Source of the DNA: Verrucomicrobiales bacterium
GTDB lineage: Bacteria > Verrucomicrobiota > Verrucomicrobiia > Verrucomicrobiales > DEV007
Assembly: GCA_028281705.1 (NCBI GenBank)
Contig: JANQJH010000150.1
Coordinates: forward strand, 1 to 41,783
Direction: 5' to 3'
DNA: 41,783 bases
Positions 35,702-41,783 of the stretch are shown piece after piece. Position 1 is the stretch's first letter. Each line of letters begins with the position of its first letter. The position numbers and the translations under genes are program-made. The notes under the pieces were generated by a model. That model saw only the letters and a list, made by a program, of their open reading frames with translations, made no database searches and had not been told where the DNA came from.

Positions 35702-38067
35702 GAACTGGATGTTGATTGAAGTTGGCGTTTGAGAAAAGGATCACTCGTCACAATCGCATCGATCATGGACGAGAAACGAAAGTCGTTGGCCTGCAGATGC
35801 TTCACGATAAGGTCGATCGCGCATTTGTCATAGTATTCCGTGCCCCTTCCCAGGGCGTAGGTGAGCAGTTTTTCGCTCAGCGCCCGGACAAATTGCTCTT
35901 TCTCCACCAGGACCCGCTTGAGATCGACCGGCCCTTCCACCGGGATCCCTCCTGTGAGTTCCCCAGAGGGATCGATGGGAAAATCGCCGTCGGTGTCCCG
36001 CCAGCGCCCGATGGCATCGAAGTTCTCCAGGGCAAACCCAATCGGATCCATTTTGGCGTGGCACCCTGAACAGTCCGGGTTGTCCCGGTGCTGTTCCAGC
36101 CGTTCCCGCAACGAGGCCGATTCCAGAGCCTCTTTCGTCTCATCCAGCGGCTCCACGTCCGGCGGTGGCGGTGGCGGTGGCGTCCCCAGGATTTGCTCCA
36201 ACACCCATTTTCCTCGAATCACCGGCGATGTCCGGGTCGGCTCCGAAGTGATCGTCAACACACTGGCCTGGGTCAGCACGCCGCCTCGCCTCGAAGCCGG
36301 ATCCAGCGCCACCCGCCGAAAATCATCTCCCTCGACCCCATCGATCCCGTAATGCTCCGCCAGGCGTTGATTGAGATAGGTGTAATCCGCATCCAGGAGA
36401 CGCAGCACGCTCTGATCCTCGTCGACAATTGATTGCACAAAGAGGTCCGTCTCCGACTCCATCGCCCCGCGCAGGGCCTCATCAAACTCCGGGAAAACCT
36501 CGGGGTTGGGCTCGACTGATGCCAGGTTGCGCGTCTGCAGCCACTGCCCGGTAAAATTGGTCACGAGTTCCTTCGCCTTGGGGTCGGCCAGCATGCGCTT
36601 GGTCTGCGCCCGCAGGACTTCGGGCTCCGTCAACTGCCCCGTCGCCGCCAGCTCCGTGAGTTCCTCATCCGGCATGCTCGACCAGAGAAAATAGGAGAGG
36701 CGTGATGCCAACTCGTAGCCGCCCAGGGGACGCGCCGTTTCGCCCTCACGCTGCGGATCGAGTTCCCAGCGGAAGAGGAAATGCGGCGATACCAGAACCG
36801 CCGTCAGCCCCACCTTGATGCTCTGCTCGAAGGAGGCGCCGTCTTCAAAGACCGCCATGGCCAAGGCCGACAGCCGGTCCACCTCCGCAGGCGTCGCCTC
36901 GCGCCGGTATGCCTTGGAGGCAAATCGTGTGAAAATTTGACCTGCCAGATCCGCTTCGTCTCCCGGCTGGGGCTGGCGGGGGATGACCGCCACGTGAGTT
37001 GCTGGCAGCGGCGGGCGGGGCTGATCCGACGGGCCCTCGACCTCCAAATAGTCGATAAAGAGATTCCGGTCACCGCGCAGCGCCGGATCACGCGCCTGGT
37101 TATCGGAGTAGTTATTGGTGTAAGCCACGGAAATCTTGGCCACCCCCTTCTCGAGTTGCACCGGTAGGCGATAGATCACCGGCAAATCGACTTCCGCCGT
37201 CACATCGACCTCGGCCACGACCTCGCCCGCGATCGTCACCCGCATCTTGGCCGGTTCCGGCCCGGCCTTGTCCTGGAAGGCCTTGATTCTCACCAGATAC
37301 TGGCCATCCGCCGGCACGTCGAAATCCATTTCGCCAGCCCCCTCCCGGTAGAGCCCCAGATAGCGTTCGCGCACGATCCGGACATGCTCCCCGCCCTTAG
37401 GCGTCATCTCCGTTTCATCGTAGCGCTTCACCGGCGGCCATTCGGGAATCTCGGAGAGCACCGCCTCATCAACCACCGTCTCCGCGGCATCGAGGTACTT
37501 TTCCATCAAGAGAGGCGAGAGGGAGAGCACATCGCCGATGTTGTCGAAGCCATAGCCCACCTCATCCCGGGGAAAGGCGGCCGTGGCTTCAAACGTCACC
37601 CCCAAGAGATCGCGGATCGTGTTGGCGTACTCCGCCCGGTTCAAGCGTCGAGCCGTCACCGAACCCGGATCCACCACCGCTCCCGAACAGTCGAAACTCT
37701 CCAATCGGGCATCCAAGTATTCGCCCACCTCCTGCCGCAAGGTCTCCGAGGGCTGCTCCTTCTTCTCCGGCGGCATCTCCCGTGAGAGGATCAATTCCAG
37801 GACCGTCTCCCACTCGCGCCGATCCTCGATCCGCGGTGCCTCATCCGCCAACAGCGCCTGCAAATTCAGCTCCGCCTTCTGCGTCTCCGCTCCGTGGCAC
37901 TCAAAACAGTACTTCGCCAGAAAAGGGGCCAACTTGGCCTCATGAACCAAACGCGGATCCGCCTCCGCTTCCACTTCCGGCCCCTCCTCCGCCACAAGCC
38001 CGCCGACAACGGAGATCAGTAGCCCAGAAAAGGCCAAGCAACGGCGGAAGCAAAAGTTGGGGGACAT
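35698..38067 (-). CDS. Cytochrome-c-like/DUF1587-DUF1592-DUF1588-DUF1585 protein
   Basis: The ATG at 38067 gives a signal peptide (CLAFSGLLISVVGGLVA); the frame upstream of it is open but has no better start. Near the N-terminus is the CxxCH motif FECHG (C54..C57-H58) in a cytochrome-c-like planctomycete (PSD1-type) region. Next come a DUF1587-like segment (RLNRAEYANTIRDLLGV), a CBM-like beta domain (about 225-345), a DUF1592-type helical region, a DUF1588 segment with GVLTQASVLTITSEPTRTSP, a second CxxCH (CSGCHAKMDPIGFALENFDAIGRWR), and a DUF1585 end (LLTYALGRGTEYYD). Two haem attachments are therefore possible. The family is periplasmic and of unknown reaction, often paired with DUF1552 as here. 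A proline run of seven (PPPPPPP) lies before the second haem motif. Confidence 0.92.
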   Translation of the reverse strand: MSPNFCFRRCLAFSGLLISVVGGLVAEEGPEVEAEADPRLVHEAKLAPFLAKYCFECHGAETQKAELNLQALLADEAPRIEDRREWETVLELILSREMPPEKKEQPSETLRQEVGEYLDARLESFDCSGAVVDPGSVTARRLNRAEYANTIRDLLGVTFEATAAFPRDEVGYGFDNIGDVLSLSPLLMEKYLDAAETVVDEAVLSEIPEWPPVKRYDETEMTPKGGEHVRIVRERYLGLYREGAGEMDFDVPADGQYLVRIKAFQDKAGPEPAKMRVTIAGEVVAEVDVTAEVDLPVIYRLPVQLEKGVAKISVAYTNNYSDNQARDPALRGDRNLFIDYLEVEGPSDQPRPPLPATHVAVIPRQPQPGDEADLAGQIFTRFASKAYRREATPAEVDRLSALAMAVFEDGASFEQSIKVGLTAVLVSPHFLFRWELDPQREGETARPLGGYELASRLSYFLWSSMPDEELTELAATGQLTEPEVLRAQTKRMLADPKAKELVTNFTGQWLQTRNLASVEPNPEVFPEFDEALRGAMESETDLFVQSIVDEDQSVLRLLDADYTYLNQRLAEHYGIDGVEGDDFRRVALDPASRRGGVLTQASVLTITSEPTRTSPVIRGKWVLEQILGTPPPPPPPDVEPLDETKEALESASLRERLEQHRDNPDCSGCHAKMDPIGFALENFDAIGRWRDTDGDFPIDPSGELTGGIPVEGPVDLKRVLVEKEQFVRALSEKLLTYALGRGTEYYDKCAIDLIVKHLQANDFRFSSMIDAIVTSDPFLKRQLQSTSSS

Positions 38068-38203
38068 CGCAACACATGAACCCATCCACACACCACAGGT
38101 AGCACCCAAGCCCAAGGAAATCTTCTTCTGAACCGCCCACCACTCCAACGGAACTGATGCTTCGCCGGTTCGTGAGGTGAACCAGGCCTCATCCAAACGT
38201 GAT

Positions 38204-38274
38204 ACCGGCGTCTCGCCGGTACCCTACCGTTCAGTCACCGTTTTCTCGGCAGCTGAGACGCCTCCCACGTCTCA
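38204..38274. repeat. Pair of REP-like hairpins
   Basis: Two perfect 7-bp-stem palindromes lie 33 bp apart: ACCGGCG-TCT-CGCCGGT (38204-38220) and TGAGACG-CCTCCCA-CGTCTCA (38254-38274). Both contain GAGACGCC/GGCGTCTC. The second covers the stop codon of the HEAT-like gene, and the gap continues to the start of the DUF1592-type gene. The layout resembles repetitive extragenic palindromes, but no second copy exists in this window. Confidence 0.5.
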
Positions 38275-38925
38275 AGCGCCCCGGTCGATCTTCCTCAACA
38301 CCTTGCGCGCCTTGTTCCCCGCCCGCTCCCCCTCCTGCGAGGCCACCCGCTCAAGGAACGTCGAGACCGTCTCCCGATCCGCTTTCGACAGCACCGGCAA
38401 GAGGGCGCCCATGCTCTCCGCCACCTTGCCCAGCAGCACCTCCCGGCAGGCAGAATCCCGCGGGATGTGCTCCACGCGGCCCAGCGCTGCCAAAATCGCC
38501 TTCCGCCGCCGCGGCTTCGCCTGGGCAATGCGCGCCAAATTCTCCACCCCGTGGGCTGCAGTAACCATGGAATCGTCCTCCAAGGCCGCCTCCAAGTGAC
38601 CAACGGCCCGCTTGTCAATCTTGCCTTCGACATCGACCGCGGCGACATGGCCCACCACATCCATGGCCGACCACACCGAGAGCGTGTGCTCGCTTTCTAA
38701 GAGGCCGAGAAAGAAATCGAGTTCCGAATAAAGCCATTCCGGCCTCGTCGAGGCCAACAAACTGAGCACCTTCATCGAGGTGTTGCGCACCTTCTTATTC
38801 TCCGAATCCACGCACTCCCTTTTCATGGTGCTCACGATGGAAGAGTCGCCCTCCCGCTCAAACCGCCGAGCCATTTCCTTCGACCCGTCTCCTTCATCCA
38901 GGCCTCGCTCGATGGGACCTCGCAT
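38272..38925 (-). CDS. HEAT-like helical repeat protein, cytoplasmic
   Basis: About 217 residues of helical pairs without a signal peptide. Units such as VRNTSMKVLSLLASTRPEWLY, VWSAMDVVGHVAAVDVEGKI and TAAHGVENLARIAQAKPRRR fit a HEAT/armadillo-like solenoid. I chose the ATG at 38925. A GTG at 38952 in the same frame would add nine residues (VALLGNTLE), one of which lies in a TTGTTAGG motif. The gene is divergent from the C25 peptidase gene (ATG at 39000), and the two starts lie close together, so their promoters overlap. Function is unknown; a protein-interaction role is inference. Confidence 0.7.
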   Translation of the reverse strand: MRGPIERGLDEGDGSKEMARRFEREGDSSIVSTMKRECVDSENKKVRNTSMKVLSLLASTRPEWLYSELDFFLGLLESEHTLSVWSAMDVVGHVAAVDVEGKIDKRAVGHLEAALEDDSMVTAAHGVENLARIAQAKPRRRKAILAALGRVEHIPRDSACREVLLGKVAESMGALLPVLSKADRETVSTFLERVASQEGERAGNKARKVLRKIDRGA

Positions 38926-38999
38926 CTCAAGAGTATTGCCTAACAAGGCCACCCATGTCTAGATTCAATTCCCTCCCTCTTCCACTCCCTCCCTCTCCG

Positions 39000-40526
39000 A
39001 TGAAACCATCGCCCTCCCCGCTGTCTCCCCTCCTCTGGATCATCCACCTGGCGCTAGCGAGCGCCCTCTCGACGGCGGCGGCCGAACAGAAGCCTCTCTG
39101 GGTCGTCATCGGCCACCAGGACCTCCACCCCGGCGTCCAGGCCCTGGCGGATCATCGCCGCTCGGAAGACGCCTTCGAAGTCGCTCTCGCACGCCCCCCG
39201 ATCGAGACGGCCCTGGCCTCTCTACCCCGCCCTCCTGCCTACATCCTCCTGCTCGGCGACGATCGCCTCCCCGAGCTCCGTGAAGAGACCGCCCTGCCAG
39301 GCAAGCGCTTCTCCCTCTACCGCTGGAGGGCCACGCAGCCGGAGACCTACGTTTCCGATTCCGTCCACGGCGACCTCGATGGAGACGGGATCCCGGAAAT
39401 CCCGGTCGGCCGCCTGCCCGGCCGCACCCCCGCGGAAATCGCTCGGCTGGCCGCGAAAATCGTCGCCTTCGAGAAGCTCGCCCCCACGCTGGACTCCCTT
39501 CATCTTCCTGTGTGGGCGGGGAATCCCGCCTATGGAGACAAGTTTGAGACCAACCTCGCCTCCAATCTTCTGCGTCAGACCTTGCACCTCGAAGCGCCTG
39601 CCTGGGCGGATCTCACCCTCATCATGGGAAACATCACCGATCCCCTCTCCGCCGTTCCGAGCAAGCAGGCCGCTATCTTCAACAAACTCCTAACGACCGG
39701 CGGCGGTCTCTTCACGGGAATGATGGGTCACGGTGGGACCGAGGCCTTCTTCTCCATGCCCCACCATGGCCGTTGGGTCGGTTACGACGGATCCCACGCT
39801 CAGGCTCTCTCCGGAAAACACCCCTCGGCCCCAACCATCATTTTCGCCTGCGACTGCGGAAATTTCGCTCACGCCAAGACCAGCCTAGCGGAATCACTCA
39901 TCCACTCGCCCTCGGGACCCGTCGCCGTGATCGCGGCCACCACCCAATCCCACCCGATGCCAAACTACTACTCCTCCGTCTGCTGGCTCCAGGGTGTCGA
40001 AGAGAAATCAGATCGGCTCGGGGATCTCTGGGTTGTCTCTCAAAAACGCGGCTATGAAATGCGCAATCCGCTAGCGGAACTTTTCCTCAAAGAGGTCGAG
40101 GGCAAGTTGGAGACGGAACTCAACACGCCACGCATCCGCAAAGATCATCTCCTGCTCTACGCCCTTTTGGGAGATCCGGCGACCCGGCTGAAGCGCCCCC
40201 GGAAGCTCGAGGCCACCTTTGTCCGCGAAGGCGATTCCTGGACATGGTCGGTGCCCAATCCTCCAGCGGGAGCCAAGCGCCTCCTCATCGGACACCGCAT
40301 CCCGCCGCCCCCGCTCAAACCCAAGCCCGATGGCCTCACGGAAGAGGAAACCATGGCACTCTTCCGTCAATCCAACGCCGGACTGCGTTTCTCCCAGGTG
40401 GAGGAGAGACGCCCCGTTTCGCAGTGGACCGGGCAGTTTCAACATCGGCGAGGCACCCTCCGTCTGGTGGTGGAAACCGACGAAGCCTTCTTCGTTCAAA
40501 CCCAGGCTCTCAACTCCTCGCCCTAA
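39000..40526 (+). CDS. Secreted C25 family (gingipain-like) cysteine peptidase
   Basis: The ATG at 39000 gives a signal peptide (cleavage near STAAA-EQ); the in-frame ATG at 38955 adds 15 Ser/Pro-rich residues and is less likely. The peptidase fold is seen as PAYILLLGDD (79-88), then DGDGIPEIPVGRLPGRT (127-143). This is the Asp-rich, GR-containing segment typical of C25. The catalytic dyad fits H244 in MMGHGG and C284 in FACDCGNF, matching the GHG and AC-x-x-G-x-F motifs of gingipains. Unlike gingipains there is no large pro-domain before the catalytic core and no type IX sorting domain at the end. The last 100 residues are a beta-rich tail. Substrate specificity is unknown. Confidence 0.85.
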   Translation: MKPSPSPLSPLLWIIHLALASALSTAAAEQKPLWVVIGHQDLHPGVQALADHRRSEDAFEVALARPPIETALASLPRPPAYILLLGDDRLPELREETALPGKRFSLYRWRATQPETYVSDSVHGDLDGDGIPEIPVGRLPGRTPAEIARLAAKIVAFEKLAPTLDSLHLPVWAGNPAYGDKFETNLASNLLRQTLHLEAPAWADLTLIMGNITDPLSAVPSKQAAIFNKLLTTGGGLFTGMMGHGGTEAFFSMPHHGRWVGYDGSHAQALSGKHPSAPTIIFACDCGNFAHAKTSLAESLIHSPSGPVAVIAATTQSHPMPNYYSSVCWLQGVEEKSDRLGDLWVVSQKRGYEMRNPLAELFLKEVEGKLETELNTPRIRKDHLLLYALLGDPATRLKRPRKLEATFVREGDSWTWSVPNPPAGAKRLLIGHRIPPPPLKPKPDGLTEEETMALFRQSNAGLRFSQVEERRPVSQWTGQFQHRRGTLRLVVETDEAFFVQTQALNSSP

Positions 40527-40561
40527 GGCCCGAACGCAGCCCAAGGTCGGGGCTCGGTGAC

Positions 40562-40590
40562 TTGACATGAGTGAATAAACACGGTGTGGT
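40562..40590 (+). promoter_or_regulatory. Weak candidate promoter upstream of the small lipoprotein gene
   Basis: A perfect TTGACA -35 box (40562-40567) lies in the 94-bp gap before the lipoprotein gene. At a 17-bp spacing the -10 position reads TGTGGT, a poor match. It is suggestive only. Confidence 0.25.
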
Positions 40591-40620
40591 ACCAGACCAA
40601 GTGTTGTTCTCCAAGTCGCT

Positions 40621-41124
40621 ATGAAGGCCTCAAGCAGATTCTTTCTTTTCGCATTGCCGGTGTTACTCCTCCTCGGGGGCTGCCTGGAGCCCATGCCCTT
40701 TGATCGGCCGGGTTATCCCCGGAATCAATCGAGCCTCCGCTACCCGCCGGGGACCACTGGAGGCCCCCGGGTAAACGCTCCCGGGAACAACGGCTACCGC
40801 CGCTCCCCGTGGGATCGACCGCCTGCAAGTTACCCCAACAACACCAACCCCTACGGTCAGCCGCCTCGAGACAATCTCTTGCCCAAGCCCGAACCCGAGC
40901 CCGAACCCAAGCCCCGGCTCCCGGAGGATTCCCCTCTGGTGGAAATTGATCCCTTGGAGGTCCCCGAGAAACCCAAGTTCGAATACGCCATTCCCGTGCA
41001 AGGTGCCTCCGGCCTGGTGGTCAGCCCCTACGCGAAAGAAGGTCCCTACATCGACGTCAACGGACTTTCCAGTGGCACCCAGATCGAATGTCCCAAGACG
41101 AAGAAAACCATTCTCGTCCCCTAG
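40621..41124 (+). CDS. Proline-rich small lipoprotein
   Basis: A 167-residue protein with a clean lipoprotein signal peptide and lipobox LGGC (Cys21). The first half is a low-complexity Pro/Asn/Gly/Tyr stretch (RYPPGTTGG, YPNNTNPYGQPP), then a Pro-Glu ladder (PKPEPEPEPKP). The last 60 residues form a small conserved-looking beta domain (EYAIPVQGASGLVVSPYAKEG, YIDVNGLSSGTQIECP). The proline ladder would act as an extended spacer, so the C-terminal domain could reach across the periplasm or away from the surface. I do not recognise the family. It lies 51 bp before the prephenate dehydrogenase gene, in the same direction. Confidence 0.8.
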   Translation: MKASSRFFLFALPVLLLLGGCLEPMPFDRPGYPRNQSSLRYPPGTTGGPRVNAPGNNGYRRSPWDRPPASYPNNTNPYGQPPRDNLLPKPEPEPEPKPRLPEDSPLVEIDPLEVPEKPKFEYAIPVQGASGLVVSPYAKEGPYIDVNGLSSGTQIECPKTKKTILVP

Positions 41125-41175
41125 ATACCCTAGGGTAGGCACAGGTCGCGCAGACAGAGAGACAGACGGTACGGT

Positions 41176-41783
41176 ATGCTCGGGCAGGTTGTGATCTTGG
41201 GCCCCGGCCTCCTCGGCGGGTCGCTCGCGCTTGCCCTGGCCCAGCGTGGCATGGACCCGGTGGTCTGGGGACGCCGTCAGGCTCCACTCGACTTCCTCGC
41301 CAAGCAGGTGCCCCCCACGGAGAGCATTCGCATCGAGCCCAATCTGGAGGCGGCCATTGATGGCGCCGATTTCGTCATCCTCGCCACACCCATCGGCGTC
41401 ATGCCGGCGCTCCTGGAACAGATCGTCGCCCGGCGCTCTCTCCAATCGGGAGCCGTCATCACCGACGTCGGCAGCGTGAAGAGTCCCATCGTCGAAACCG
41501 CCACCGGAATGCTCAAGGAGTCGGGCTATCACTTTGTCGGCAGCCATCCCATGGCGGGATCGGAGGCCTCCGGAGTCGAAGCGGCTCAGGTGGATTTGTT
41601 CAAAGACGCGATGTGCATTCTCACGCCGGACGGCACCACCGACGCTGGTGCCCACGAGACGACGCGTCAATTCTGGAAGACCCTAGACTGCCGCGTGCAC
41701 GATCTCGCCCCGCTCCAGCACGATCAGATCGTGGCCCACATCAGCCACATGCCCCATGCGCTGGCCTCCCTCATTGTGGGCGC
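41176..41783 (+). CDS. tyrA: Prephenate dehydrogenase, N-terminal part (3' end outside window)
   Basis: The frame is open to the window edge, giving 202 complete codons. It has the NAD(P)-binding Rossmann start VVILGPGLLGGSLALAL (5-21), the strand DFVILATPIGVMP, TDVGSVKS, GSHPMAGSE with the following Gly, and the substrate-binding HDQIVAHISHMPHALAS. The enzyme oxidatively decarboxylates prephenate (or arogenate) to hydroxyphenylpyruvate (or tyrosine) for tyrosine synthesis in the cytoplasm. No Shine-Dalgarno box precedes the ATG, but the start agrees with the family, which begins about five residues before the Rossmann strand. Whether it prefers prephenate or arogenate cannot be told from the visible part. 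Confidence 0.95.
   Translation, partial: MLGQVVILGPGLLGGSLALALAQRGMDPVVWGRRQAPLDFLAKQVPPTESIRIEPNLEAAIDGADFVILATPIGVMPALLEQIVARRSLQSGAVITDVGSVKSPIVETATGMLKESGYHFVGSHPMAGSEASGVEAAQVDLFKDAMCILTPDGTTDAGAHETTRQFWKTLDCRVHDLAPLQHDQIVAHISHMPHALASLIVG

Noticed and set aside
16776-38946. TTGTTAGG as a replichore-polarised motif (KOPS- or Chi-like)
   Set aside because: Nine of ten copies are on the minus strand, but so are the genes holding them; the one in a plus-strand gene is on the plus strand, so the motif follows coding direction.
40663-41670. Minus-strand frame of 335 codons
   Set aside because: Antisense shadow of the lipoprotein and tyrA genes, both of which have clear family features on the plus strand.

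Overview
The window looks like a chromosomal segment of a high-GC (roughly 60% by eye) member of the Verrucomicrobiota, most likely a marine or freshwater Verrucomicrobiae. The evidence is the gene content: an SGSH-type sulfatase, a Gfo/Idh/MocA dehydrogenase, a paired cytochrome-c/DUF1592-type and DUF1552 operon, a CotH/lamin-tail protein, very large secreted proteins built from LamG and thrombospondin type-3 repeats, and a secreted protein of short Trp/Asp-Pro helical repeats. This assignment is inference, because no rRNA or other marker gene is present. I saw no tRNA, rRNA, CRISPR array, transposase or phage gene. No gene-free stretch exceeds about 220 bases, and Shine-Dalgarno sequences are almost absent.

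Layout. 2-604: 3' end of a Gfo/Idh/MocA oxidoreductase (+). 613-8378: minus-strand genes for lnt (apolipoprotein N-acyltransferase), translationally coupled to a sulfatase, a phosphohexomutase, a three-repeat secreted protein and an eight-repeat secreted helical protein. 8549-17069: plus-strand run starting with an unusual RsmA-Nudix fusion, then a TolC-like lipoprotein, a MacA-like adaptor with an EF-hand and glycine-rich tail, a MacB-type ATPase and permease (a complete tripartite exporter), and an SGNH/TPR membrane-anchored protein. 17087-31855: minus-strand genes for an SseB-like protein, an NTF2-like lipoprotein, the CotH protein and two giant modular surface or secreted proteins (1494 and 1947 residues). 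A strong intrinsic terminator lies behind the larger one. 32075-38067: a minus-strand coupled operon of a di-haem-motif DUF1592-type protein, a Tat-exported DUF1552 protein and a HEAT-repeat protein. 38272-38925: another HEAT-like gene, preceded in the intergenic gap by a pair of REP-like hairpins. 39000-41783: plus-strand C25 (gingipain-like) peptidase, a small proline-rich lipoprotein and the 5' part of a prephenate dehydrogenase gene.

How it fits together. Most products are predicted to be exported: signal peptides or lipoboxes on more than ten proteins, plus Lnt, which finishes lipoprotein acylation. The two giant proteins, the CotH protein, the sulfatase and the C25 peptidase suggest a cell surface devoted to polysaccharide and protein binding or breakdown, with many Asp-rich calcium-binding motifs.

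The points most worth a second look are the RsmA-Nudix fusion, the EF-hand tail on an efflux adaptor, the four tandem 486-bp domain repeats, a C-terminal module shared by the two giant proteins, the DUF1592/DUF1552/HEAT operon, and a strong excess of the octamer TTGTTAGG, mostly as the Leu-Leu-Gly codon string TTG TTA GGN.
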